Assembly: GCA_902826835.1 (NCBI GenBank)
Contig: CADEGH010000015.1
Span: 1 to 64,000, forward strand
Reading direction: 5' to 3'
Length of the DNA stretch: 64,000 nt
Source of the DNA: an uncultured bacterium
GTDB lineage: Bacteria > Planctomycetota > GCA-002687715
Shown here: positions 17,779-26,530 of the stretch, piece by piece
Layout: each line of letters opens with the position of its first letter
How positions within the stretch are numbered: the stretch's first letter is position 1
Position numbers and translations under genes: made by a program
The notes under the pieces: model-generated
Seen by the model: the letters and a program-made list of their open reading frames with translations, nothing else
What the model was told of the DNA's origin: nothing
Database searches by the model: none

Positions 17779-20700
17779 TCATTTTCCCACGATGAGCTTC
17801 TTCGAATCGCGGAAAAAGATTCCCTTGTCCGGCAGCTCGCCGAGGTAGGACTCCATGCGCAGAACGAGGGTGTACTCACCGTCTTTTTCCGGAATCGGAG
17901 CCAGCAGCGGCAGCACCGTGGACTCGCCGCCGAGAACCCCGAGTTCGGGGAGCGGATTCAGTTCGATGCGTCCCCTCGCTCCATGGTGGAGCGTTCCCGC
18001 TTCATCGAGCCAACCCACGATCATCCGCCAATTCGGGCGATACCATCCGCCCGCCCAGGCTTTCTCTCCCGCGTTTTTGATCCCGACCGTCACCGCGATC
18101 GTGCTGGAGGGCTGTATCTTTTCGGGCAGGGTGATTTCCCCCGTCACCTCGGGCTTCCAGTCCCCGAAATTGGGCCAAACCGATTGTTCGTGTTTGAAGC
18201 GTTTGGCGATGTCCCGATCGAGCGGATGCGCCTCGGCATCGTTCTCGATTTCGGTGTACACCGCGACCGCCTCCTCGTGTCGGCGCGCGCCGTGGAGGGC
18301 TCGCCCGAGGCGAAGTCGCGCATGCACGTTTCCAAACGACCCCATGCCAATGGCCTCGCGGTAGTGACGCACCGCCTCCGGCCATTGATCTTGACCGTAC
18401 AGCGAGGCTTGGTCGGCCGCCAACTCGTGGTCGAGGGCCGCGAGGTCGCGCTCCAAAACATCCGGGGCCCACCGCCGTGCGGCCAACGCCAATGCACGCA
18501 CGCGGACACTCTCCACGCGGTCTCGGCAAAAGAGGAGAATCATGCGCCGCGCGTCTTCGTCCGTACAGGGTTCCAGAATATCCAAGACTGCGTGATTGAC
18601 CTCGGCGTGCCGACCCTCTTCCAAGAACACCCGATCGCGGATCCACCGCGAAGGTAGGCCGATGTGGGTCGATACCGCCGGCAGGGCCAAGATCCCGTCG
18701 CGGAGGAATCGCCCGAATCGCTGCACCGAGACGTTCATGCGTAGCCACGGCAGGGATCGAACGTCGCCCATTCTGGCCAACGCATTTGCGACATCCTGGG
18801 GCTGGGCGAGGATCGGCATTTCCAGGGCGAGCGCGAGCATCTCGCGCCCGCTGTCGTCGCCGATGAGGCTCAGGGCGACATAACATTGCAACGCCGGAAG
18901 AGTCTTGTTCTTCGCGTGCTGGGCCCACCAGTCACGGAGAGACGGATCACGGCTACTCGCAAGGATGGTGACGAGCGCGGCTCGGTCCTTGAGACCGCGG
19001 TCGTCGCAAATCGCCGCGATGCGAGCCCCGATCTTGGCCAGCTCTTCGGCTCCGATCGTGCGGAGTGCGGTGTCGGAGTACGCGTCGTACCCGTTCAGGA
19101 GCGCCTTCCGCAGCTCCTCCGCCACCTGAGTCGGGGTCTTGACCCTTGTCTCCACCTCGGTGAGCAAGCGATCGACCTTCTCCGATAGCGGTTCGACGGG
19201 AGCCTCTCGGCCGTGATGTTCCCTGACGGCATTCATCCAGTCCTTGAGTAGGCCCGCGAGTTGGGCTTCCGATGGATCGCCCTTCCCGGCCAGAGACTGG
19301 CGTTCACCAGGATCGGCGGCCAAGTCGAACATCTCCACGATGTCCCGCTGCGGCTTCGAGATGTATTTCTTCTTGCCGAGGACGACCGCGAAGGCGTCGT
19401 TTTCATGCGCACCGAGGCGCACCTCGAACCACTCGCTGAAGGCGAGACCCCCGTCTTCGTCCTCGCCCCCGAGCATCAGCGGCAAAAGGGAACGCCCGAA
19501 TCGGCGGGACTGGTCGGGAGTGTCCAGGAGGCGGGTCAACGTCGGGACGATGTCGAGGAGGCTGACCGCGGACTGAATCCTGCGACCCTTGAGTCCGGGC
19601 ACTCGAATCACGAGGGGAATCCGGACCTGCTCCTCGTAGACACTGCTGTTGTGGAACTTGCCGCCGCGCTCGAGGAACTCCTCGCCATGGTCCGAGAACA
19701 CCACGATGATGGTGTTGTCCCAAACTCCCGTCTTCTTCAGGTGCGCGAACAACATCCCCATGTGGTGGTCGGTCCACGCGATGTCGCTGTCGTAGTCGGC
19801 CTTGATTCCGGTTCCGAAGTCGAACTCGGGGTGCCGCACGTAGGGATCGTGCGGATCCAGGTAATGCACCCAACCGAACCACTGCCGGTGCAGCACGCGG
19901 TCGATTGCGCCCATTGCGGAAGCGGTGATCGCGGGGGCCTGCATTCCCGCGTCCTGCTGGTCCGGGTTCCAGGCTTCGAATCCGTCGCGCAGGCAACCGA
20001 ACCACTGGGGGTCGGTCGCGGTCTTGCGGTCGAACCCGTTGACCGCGAAGGTGGACAACCCCCGTTCTTTCAGGAGCGAAGGAAACGCCTGATCGGCCCC
20101 GAACTTCCAGGGCTTTGAATACTTGATCGAGTACGCCGGCGTGATGCGGGCGGGCAGGGACGTCAGAAGGCTCGAGTAGGAGTAGTTGCTGGTCGGGTAG
20201 GCCGTCCATGCTTGCTCGAAGAGGAATCCCTCCTCGGCCAGCGCATCGAGGTTGGGCGTGGTTCGATTCTTGTGTCCGTAGGCCGAGACGTGATCGGCGC
20301 GCACCGTGTCGAGAGCGACCCAGAGGACGTTCATCCGCGATCGTGTCGGCAGGAGCTTGGCGACCTCCGCTTCCACACTCGCGTTGTCCCGGCGACCTCG
20401 CAGCCGTTGGAGGATGGCCGAAACGTCGACGGATTCGATCTCCTTGGGAGTCACGAACTTCCCCAGGAATCGGTCGGCGAGGGGAGCCCAGTCGGTGGTC
20501 GTGCGGAATCGTAGTAAGGGCGCTTTCAGCGCTCGGTACTGGGCGTGGCTTCGAGCCACCCCCCCGGTGATGGTCAGAATCATGATCAGCCCGAGCAGCA
20601 GCCATCCGAGGCGCGGCCGTCCCACCGACGCTCCGGTAGCGACTCGTGACTTCATGGCGAAGTGGACTGCGCCCATCCCCAGGAGCGCCGCGAGCCCCGA

Positions 20701-21276
20701 GAGCTGGAGATGCAACTGGGCGTACCCCGGATTGTTCGGGTGCACCGTGGCATTCGCATAGATGACGGCCACCGTCAGCAGCCCGCAGACCACCGCGATC
20801 AGCCACGACACCCCCGGACGGTTCTCCTTACCGGTTTTCAGCACCAAGGCCTGGGCCGCCACCGCGGCCAGCCAAACCCCCAAGCCGCCTGCGTAGCGGA
20901 AGATCGCCTCGGCGGTGGAAGCCCAGCTCTTTTTGCTGATGCCTCCCCCCTTCCAAAGGTCCCAGTTCAGGTACTCGAAGGCGCCCACGATGGCGGCAGC
21001 CACGAGCAGGTGCACTCCTCCGACCGACCCCCTCACCGGCCAGGGGAGTCGAATCCGAGGGCCGCGGTCCAGGAGCCGAACCAGTCCGATCAAGCCGATG
21101 AGGACCGCCGCCAGAACTGATGCCTGCGCCAGCGCGGTGGCCAGGACGATGAACCAGCCGGAGCATCCCTGAACCTGCGCGCCGGGGCGGCTCAGGCCGA
21201 CCGCGAGGTCGGCTCCCGCCGCGAACAGCACTCCGAGGACGATCGCCGGCACACTGCAACCTAAGAATCCGCGCAT
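17779..21276 (-). CDS. Large membrane-bound sulfatase/phosphoglycerol-transferase-fold protein
   Basis: The 1165-residue protein starts with five or six membrane helices (about 5-270). An alkaline-phosphatase-superfamily domain (about 330-650) follows, with the metal-binding VALDTVRADH, TPNLDALAEEG and SDHGEEF motifs. The classical sulfatase C/S-X-P-X-R signature is not present; the nucleophile region reads TSNYSYSSLLTSLPAR. It may instead be a phosphoglycerol- or phosphoethanolamine-transferase-like enzyme. The last 500 residues hold helical repeats (HEAT/TPR-like, e.g. YREAIGMGSFGNVHARLRLG) and a terminal Ig-like domain. I chose the ATG at 21276 (MRGFLGCSV), where the first helix begins. 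Combining all three modules in one chain is unusual. Confidence 0.85.
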   Translation of the reverse strand: MRGFLGCSVPAIVLGVLFAAGADLAVGLSRPGAQVQGCSGWFIVLATALAQASVLAAVLIGLIGLVRLLDRGPRIRLPWPVRGSVGGVHLLVAAAIVGAFEYLNWDLWKGGGISKKSWASTAEAIFRYAGGLGVWLAAVAAQALVLKTGKENRPGVSWLIAVVCGLLTVAVIYANATVHPNNPGYAQLHLQLSGLAALLGMGAVHFAMKSRVATGASVGRPRLGWLLLGLIMILTITGGVARSHAQYRALKAPLLRFRTTTDWAPLADRFLGKFVTPKEIESVDVSAILQRLRGRRDNASVEAEVAKLLPTRSRMNVLWVALDTVRADHVSAYGHKNRTTPNLDALAEEGFLFEQAWTAYPTSNYSYSSLLTSLPARITPAYSIKYSKPWKFGADQAFPSLLKERGLSTFAVNGFDRKTATDPQWFGCLRDGFEAWNPDQQDAGMQAPAITASAMGAIDRVLHRQWFGWVHYLDPHDPYVRHPEFDFGTGIKADYDSDIAWTDHHMGMLFAHLKKTGVWDNTIIVVFSDHGEEFLERGGKFHNSSVYEEQVRIPLVIRVPGLKGRRIQSAVSLLDIVPTLTRLLDTPDQSRRFGRSLLPLMLGGEDEDGGLAFSEWFEVRLGAHENDAFAVVLGKKKYISKPQRDIVEMFDLAADPGERQSLAGKGDPSEAQLAGLLKDWMNAVREHHGREAPVEPLSEKVDRLLTEVETRVKTPTQVAEELRKALLNGYDAYSDTALRTIGAEELAKIGARIAAICDDRGLKDRAALVTILASSRDPSLRDWWAQHAKNKTLPALQCYVALSLIGDDSGREMLALALEMPILAQPQDVANALARMGDVRSLPWLRMNVSVQRFGRFLRDGILALPAVSTHIGLPSRWIRDRVFLEEGRHAEVNHAVLDILEPCTDEDARRMILLFCRDRVESVRVRALALAARRWAPDVLERDLAALDHELAADQASLYGQDQWPEAVRHYREAIGMGSFGNVHARLRLGRALHGARRHEEAVAVYTEIENDAEAHPLDRDIAKRFKHEQSVWPNFGDWKPEVTGEITLPEKIQPSSTIAVTVGIKNAGEKAWAGGWYRPNWRMIVGWLDEAGTLHHGARGRIELNPLPELGVLGGESTVLPLLAPIPEKDGEYTLVLRMESYLGELPDKGIFFRDSKKLIVGK

Positions 21277-21626
21277 CGAACATCTCTCGGACAGGGGGAG
21301 GTGGCTTCTGAAACCCGACGCCGAATTTCCCGCGCGCCGGAGCCGGTTCGGCCACTTCCGCCGCGTCCTCCCGGCAAACGTGGAACGAGACATTCCCTGT
21401 GACAAGGGCCCCCGGCAGGATGGCGCATCCGGCATCCTACTGCGGCTGGTGGCGATGACGACACGTGCGCTTGGCGCGGCTTCGGAGTGGTCCGCGCCCT
21501 CAAGCGGGGCGGAAAAGCTGTCCTGGAAACCACCTCCGCGCCGGTGGAAGGTGTCGGCGCGCGGCCCAGAGCTGCCACCCGACCAATCGTCCCGCCACTG
21601 GACTAAGCCGGAGGGGTGGGTCTAGG
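21277..21626. other. Divergent intergenic region
   Basis: The 350 bases separate two divergent genes and should contain both promoters. I see no convincing open reading frame with its own start signals, no RNA gene and no terminator hairpin. A GGAGGGG ribosome-binding site at about 21610-21616 precedes the plus-strand gene. Confidence 0.5.
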
Positions 21627-22877
21627 ATGCACTTCCCGCCACCGAGTCCATCCATGCCCACTCTTCGACTTCTCGCGCTCGCACTCCTTGCCTCGAGTCT
21701 CCCCGCCCAACTCAATCCCGGGGACATCGGAGTCACTTGGCTCTCCACCTCCAGCTTCTCGGTTCTGCGAGCGGCCGGTGGCTCGACCGTGTTCAATATC
21801 GGTTCCTTCCAAGGCACCGGAAACACCTCGACGATTCTGCTCGACCCCACGACTCCGGACAGCTTCCTCATCGCGGGGGGAGGCTTCATCGGTCGCGCCA
21901 CCATCACCGGAAGCAGCGCGGCCTACACGCTGCTCACGGGTGCCGCCGGGCTCGCGGTCCAACTCGGGTACGACGGCGCCACCTTCGTCAGCGCCGACTT
22001 CGACTCCGATCAGCTCCAGAGATTTGATCCGGAGTCCGGAGCGGTGACGCCGATCACGAGCGGCCCGCAGCCGTGGGGGGCGGATCTCAACGCGTGCACC
22101 ATCGACCCCACGAGCGGGGTCATCTACGCCGGCGGCAACGGCGGCCTGTGGGAAGTCCCACCGGGCTCCGCCACTCCTCAACTACGCGCAACCGGGTGGC
22201 AAGGCGCGAGTGTCTCGGCCTTCGTGACCGGAATCGCGATCGATCCGCTCTCCTTCGAGCCCGTCCTTACGATCCTGACCGTGAACCGCGTCGTGCGCGT
22301 GTCGAGCAGCGGAACTCTCACCAATTTGGTCAATCCGGGGGCGATCCCCGGACCCAACGCCATTGACGTCGACGAAAACGGCGACTTCATCGTCGGCGCG
22401 AGCTTCGGCCAGATCTACCGCGTACCGAGAGCCGGCGGCACTCCGATCCTGCTCGGCACCGCGGGAGGCGTCATTGGCGCCGCCACCGGAGTCGCTCGCG
22501 TACAGAGCAACTTTCGCAGCTATCTCACGCCGACGGGAAGCGGATCAGCCCATCTCGCCCTGCGATCGATGCCGGCGGGATCACTCGGAGGATGGACGGT
22601 CGCGAGCCTCGACCTCTCGGCCCCTCCGGGTGGCGGACCCGTGTTCGGGATCACTCCCGATACCTTCACTTTCCAGATCATCACCGCAAACCCCGCCGCG
22701 ACTCCCGGAAACCCCTTCCACTTCTCGCTTCCGGTGTCGGCTCCGCTCTATCCCACGAGCGCCCTCTTCTTCCCGACGCTCACATTCCCGCCGGGTTCCG
22801 GTCTCGATGTGCTCGGAGTGGCCACGCTTCCGAACGGTCAATTCAGCGTGACGCCGCCGCGGCGCAGTCTGCACTGA
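21627..22877 (+). CDS. Secreted beta-propeller-like protein
   Basis: The 416-residue protein has a signal peptide (LRLLALALLASSLPAQ). NHL/SMP-like blade sequences follow, such as YDGATFVSADFDSDQLQRFD, TSGVIYAGGNGGLWEV and DENGDFIVGASFGQIYRV, and the protein closes with a C-terminal beta domain. No catalytic residues are evident. The ATG at 21627 has a GGAGGGG site 10 bases upstream; the ATG at 21654 (MPTLRLLA) would give a tighter signal peptide and is an alternative. It is one of several exported propeller proteins in this window. Confidence 0.82.
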   Translation: MHFPPPSPSMPTLRLLALALLASSLPAQLNPGDIGVTWLSTSSFSVLRAAGGSTVFNIGSFQGTGNTSTILLDPTTPDSFLIAGGGFIGRATITGSSAAYTLLTGAAGLAVQLGYDGATFVSADFDSDQLQRFDPESGAVTPITSGPQPWGADLNACTIDPTSGVIYAGGNGGLWEVPPGSATPQLRATGWQGASVSAFVTGIAIDPLSFEPVLTILTVNRVVRVSSSGTLTNLVNPGAIPGPNAIDVDENGDFIVGASFGQIYRVPRAGGTPILLGTAGGVIGAATGVARVQSNFRSYLTPTGSGSAHLALRSMPAGSLGGWTVASLDLSAPPGGGPVFGITPDTFTFQIITANPAATPGNPFHFSLPVSAPLYPTSALFFPTLTFPPGSGLDVLGVATLPNGQFSVTPPRRSLH

Positions 22878-22903
22878 TCCCAAGGACGAGGAGCGGCCTC
22901 CCC

Positions 22904-24058
22904 TCAGGACAGCGGCGCGGTCCGGTCGAGGATCTTCAGAATGAGGATCATGCGAAAGCAGAAGTCGGTGTACTTCTTGTGCTTGCCGCGCCACGAATCT
23001 TCGAGCGGGAAGTAGTGGTACTGGGAGCGGGTGACCTGTTTTTCGAGTCCGGGGTCGTTCTTGAAGACGCCGTCTTCACCCTGCATGGCCAAGAGCCAGT
23101 CGAGCAATTGCATGGCCCGCGGCACGGCGGGAAGAGTTCCCGTGCGCGCCAAAAGCTCGAGGTCGTGCAGGAGGAACCCGATCTTGCCCGCGGAGTAATC
23201 GGACTCCTGCCAGTTGGCAATCGAAAGATCGGCGATCTTGATCCAGCGACGGCCTTCGGATTCCCGCACCCGCCGGGGCACCGAATCGCCCTTCATCAAG
23301 TGTTGGACGACCCGGTGCACCACCGCGCGCGCCGCCGGCGTCGCGGTGAAAAGGGGATGAAAGGCCAGCAAATAGAACAGGAACATGTCGGGAGGATGCA
23401 CGCCCTCCTTCACCACCCGGAGCTGGACCTTGTGGTCCCCTTCCTCGATCTCGGCCACGCCCTCGTAGAGCGACGGCTCACCCTTCGCGGGGTACTGGGT
23501 ATCCAATTCCGCGAGCACTCGCTCGGCTGCGGCGGTCACTCCGGGATGGCTTGCATATCCGGATCGGGACAAGAGCGCGGCCGCGATCAGGGATAGACAA
23601 CGCCGGATCGAGACGTTGATTTTGGGGTTGGTTCCCGCGTAGCCCTTGAGCTCGAACAGGTCAGCCTTCGGGTCCTCGGTCAAGTAGTTGAGCAGACGCT
23701 CGGCGGAGCAGTGGATGATCGGATGGGACCCATCCCATCCGTGTTCGACCAGGGCGAGATATTGGTTGATCATCGCCGGGCCGCGATTGCGGCTCGGGTT
23801 CGGAGCCTCGAACTCGAGCACTTTGTCGAGCCAGACCCCGGTCTCCTTTTGGGCGCGCGAGATCTTGACCAGCGCCTCCGTGTTCGCGGCGCCTTCGCGA
23901 GCGCGATGGACCTGCGGATCCGTCGGCCCCTTACCCATCACCTCTGTCAGCAATCGATACTGGATCGACGGACAAGCCTTGTCGAGGACCCAGGCGATCA
24001 GCTCCGACGAGGGCTGCTTTTTCAAGCGATCGAGCCAGCTCGCCATGATTGCTTTCAC
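22904..24058 (-). CDS. Alpha-alpha-toroid (prenyltransferase/cyclase-like) protein of unknown function
   Basis: The 384-residue cytoplasmic protein consists of helical repeats with QW-like elements (WLLAMQGEDGVFKND, YLTEDPKADLFEL). These recall the toroid fold of squalene cyclases and glycosidases. The DXDD and acid motifs of terpene cyclases are not present, so no reaction is proposed. Translation may begin at the GTG at 24058, which overlaps the lepB stop codon (GTGA), or at the ATG at 24046 with GGAG upstream. It is the last gene of the mgtE-amidohydrolase-lepB operon. Confidence 0.75.
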   Translation of the reverse strand: MKAIMASWLDRLKKQPSSELIAWVLDKACPSIQYRLLTEVMGKGPTDPQVHRAREGAANTEALVKISRAQKETGVWLDKVLEFEAPNPSRNRGPAMINQYLALVEHGWDGSHPIIHCSAERLLNYLTEDPKADLFELKGYAGTNPKINVSIRRCLSLIAAALLSRSGYASHPGVTAAAERVLAELDTQYPAKGEPSLYEGVAEIEEGDHKVQLRVVKEGVHPPDMFLFYLLAFHPLFTATPAARAVVHRVVQHLMKGDSVPRRVRESEGRRWIKIADLSIANWQESDYSAGKIGFLLHDLELLARTGTLPAVPRAMQLLDWLLAMQGEDGVFKNDPGLEKQVTRSQYHYFPLEDSWRGKHKKYTDFCFRMILILKILDRTAPLS

Positions 24059-25233
24059 TCCGGAGGAGAAGGGGGTCGGCTTGACCAGCGCCCGACCATG
24101 CGACCGATCAAGCGCGCAACGGGAGTCGCCCCGCGCGCGCGCCCATCATCGCTGGCCGGAGCGTTGTCTCCCACCAGGAAGACATGGCCGGGGGGCACGA
24201 ATTCCGGGCCGCCCTGCTCTCGCTCGCGAGGCCAACCGTAGAAGACGTCGCGCCTTACGTCAAGCGCGGCGAGCTCGGCGGCCCCGCGATCGAGCCCCAA
24301 AGTCACCCGCGAGTAGCTCCCGAATTCCTCGGTTCGGCGCTCGCCTTCGTAGATCCGGGCGGCCTGCGCCGGACCGGATCCAACCTTCACTTCGAAGGTC
24401 CCGTCCAAAGTGGTCATCTGCACCCAAACCGGGAGGGCGATTCCTCCTCGTTCGGCCAAAATCCGCGGCGCTTCCCGAGGCGAGCCATCGAGGACGCGGA
24501 GAGTGCCGGCGCGAAATTCGAGGTCGCGGTAGGTCTGGTGCCCCAGTTCATGGCGCACGCGGAACGTGGCTCCCAAGGTGACATCGCGGATGAAGAGCCC
24601 CACCTGCACGTCGGCGACCGCTCGCGTTCCCGCCACCCATCCAGTCTCGGTGCGGAAGTCGTCGACGATCTCCTCCGACGTGTATCGCCTTCCTCCCTTC
24701 AAGGCCGCGACACAGGTCGGGACCTCTGCCCTCAGGGAAAACGACCTCCCCCGCTCCGGCTGCAGAATCCCGCCCTCCACGCGAAACCGCTTCGGGTCCA
24801 CGGCTTCGTCGCCATGGAGAATCGGAATCCACATCGACTGCAAGAGTTCGGGCGGACGGAGCGCGCGCTGCAACCGCTGACGATCACTGCCGACCCACAC
24901 GTCGCCGCGCACAAAATCGACAAATTCGCCGGGCAGGCCGAGGACCCGCTTCACGAAGCGCTCGCGGCCGGCCGGAGCTTCGGGGTCGATGGCCACCCAG
25001 GCCTCGAATCGGCGCGGATGACTCGTCAATTTGTAGACCCAAACCCGATCTTCGCCGCCGACCAGCGTCGGCCACATCGAGTACTCGCGGACCGCGAACA
25101 GGTCGATGACCTCGCGCCGGACTCCCACCACCAAGACCAGCCCGAGAAACGCCAGGAATAGGAGACGACCAAACTTCGCGGTCGGGCGGCGTCGGGAGGG
25201 CCGTCGGGTCGACTCGGGAATCTCAGCGGCCAT
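24055..25233 (-). CDS. lepB: Signal peptidase I, expanded form
   Basis: The protein has one N-terminal membrane helix (about 21-40). It carries the S26 peptidase catalytic residues Ser52 in REYSMWPTL and Lys95 in FVKRVLGLPGE, and ends with the GDN box (VFLVGDNAPASDDGR). It should cleave signal peptides of exported proteins, of which this genome region encodes many. At 392 residues it is longer than usual because about 150 residues of beta-rich insertion separate the Lys box from the GDN box, as in some planctomycete enzymes. The ATG is at 25233, with a GTG 6 bases upstream as an alternative. It overlaps both neighbours. Confidence 0.9.
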   Translation of the reverse strand: MAAEIPESTRRPSRRRPTAKFGRLLFLAFLGLVLVVGVRREVIDLFAVREYSMWPTLVGGEDRVWVYKLTSHPRRFEAWVAIDPEAPAGRERFVKRVLGLPGEFVDFVRGDVWVGSDRQRLQRALRPPELLQSMWIPILHGDEAVDPKRFRVEGGILQPERGRSFSLRAEVPTCVAALKGGRRYTSEEIVDDFRTETGWVAGTRAVADVQVGLFIRDVTLGATFRVRHELGHQTYRDLEFRAGTLRVLDGSPREAPRILAERGGIALPVWVQMTTLDGTFEVKVGSGPAQAARIYEGERRTEEFGSYSRVTLGLDRGAAELAALDVRRDVFYGWPREREQGGPEFVPPGHVFLVGDNAPASDDGRARGATPVARLIGRMVGRWSSRPPSPPE

Positions 25234-26524
25234 GGCCACCCCGGACGGGAACGCCCGCGACCCAGACTTCGGAGACTCGGTCGCGCCCGCCGTCTTGGAT
25301 CACCAGATCCGCGCTCGTGGGGGCAGAGGAGAAACGTGCCGGATCGAATTCGAGCAAAAGCAGATCGGCGCGTTTCCCCGGCTCCAGCGTGCCGAGTTGG
25401 CCCTCGAGGCCGAGCGCCCGCGCCCCGTGGATCGTGGCCATCGCGACGATCGTCGGGGCGGTGAGCAAACCGACGCGCCGCTCCCGCCCTCGCCCGAGCA
25501 AAAGGGCGAGGCGCATTTCGTCGAAGAGGTCGAGTCGGCCGGTGCTGGCGGCGGAGTCCACTCCGAGGGCGACGTTCACCCCCGCCTCGAGCAGCGGCAG
25601 TACGGGAGCGATTCCCTCCGCCAGACGCAAGTTGGAGGTCGGGCAGTGCACCACCGAAGTGCGCGTGCGGGCGAGGCGTTCGATGTCCGATTCGTCCAGG
25701 TGGATCGCGTGGGCCACCGCCACATCCGGCCCGAGGCCGCCCAGGCTCTCGACCAGGGCCACGGGCGAGATCCCCGACGGATAACGGTCGAGGTAGTCGC
25801 GGCGGGCAAGCAAGTCTCGCAGCGGGCCTTCACGCCGGCGGAAGAACGCGTCCTCCGCAGGGCTCTCCGCCAAGTGATAACTGAGGCGGCGACCCTCGCG
25901 GCGCGCGCGCGTCACCACCCGGCGAAACACCTCCGGCGGGCAGGTCCAGGGGGTGTGCGGGGAGTAGCCGACCTGAAAGTCGGCACGACTGGTCGGCAGT
26001 CGGTCCAGTTCCGGCTGGAGCGATTCCCAGTACGCGTCCAAGTCCGGTGCGGTGCTGCCAAAAATCTCGTGGAAGTACGCGCCGCTCTGGCCTCGGCGCC
26101 GCAGGGCGGTGGCTCCTTCGTCACGCAGGAAATTCTCGCCGACCGCCGTGACTCCGCCGGCGATCAGCGCGTCGAGCGACTGCTCCGCTCCCCGTTCGAA
26201 ACTGGAGGGATCGGCGGCCGAAGTCGCGAGCGCGGGCACGATCCCGTGGAGAATCCAGTCCAAGAAGGGGCGATCCTGCGCCAGGTGGCTGAGATGGCCG
26301 AGGGCGAGATGGGTGTGCGCCGAAATGAGGCCCGGCATGAGGACGCTCGAAGGGCCGCCTCGAATCACCCGCGCGTCGCGGGGCGCCAGGCCCGCCTCCA
26401 CCGCGACTATCCTTCCATCGCGGACGTGTACGTAACCGGGAGAGACTGGCGCCCCCGCTACCGGCAACACCGCTGCAGTCTGTACGAAAAACTCAGCGTC
26501 GCTCGGATCTACGACTGAGTTCAT
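25223..26524 (-). CDS. Metal-dependent amidohydrolase (chlorohydrolase/deaminase family)
   Basis: The 433-residue protein shows the amidohydrolase superfamily layout. A small beta domain comes first, then the PGLISAHTHL metal-binding HXH. After it come YHLAES, HAIHLDE, the substrate loop TSVVHCPTSNLRL, and the late Asp in GVDSAAS. The closing LEPGKRADLLLLE motif completes it. It is most like the ATZ/TRZ group (S-adenosylhomocysteine/5'-methylthioadenosine or guanine/cytosine deaminases). The exact substrate cannot be read from sequence. It lies 6 bases after mgtE and overlaps lepB by 11 bases, so it belongs to that operon. Confidence 0.85.
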   Translation of the reverse strand: MNSVVDPSDAEFFVQTAAVLPVAGAPVSPGYVHVRDGRIVAVEAGLAPRDARVIRGGPSSVLMPGLISAHTHLALGHLSHLAQDRPFLDWILHGIVPALATSAADPSSFERGAEQSLDALIAGGVTAVGENFLRDEGATALRRRGQSGAYFHEIFGSTAPDLDAYWESLQPELDRLPTSRADFQVGYSPHTPWTCPPEVFRRVVTRARREGRRLSYHLAESPAEDAFFRRREGPLRDLLARRDYLDRYPSGISPVALVESLGGLGPDVAVAHAIHLDESDIERLARTRTSVVHCPTSNLRLAEGIAPVLPLLEAGVNVALGVDSAASTGRLDLFDEMRLALLLGRGRERRVGLLTAPTIVAMATIHGARALGLEGQLGTLEPGKRADLLLLEFDPARFSSAPTSADLVIQDGGRDRVSEVWVAGVPVRGGHGR

Positions 26525-26530
26525 GGGGAA

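Noticed and set aside
25298..25313. 16-base match to the arm of the 212-bp element inside the amidohydrolase gene
   Set aside because: It is an isolated match in the coding sequence for ADLVIQD, with no second arm nearby; chance is the simplest explanation.
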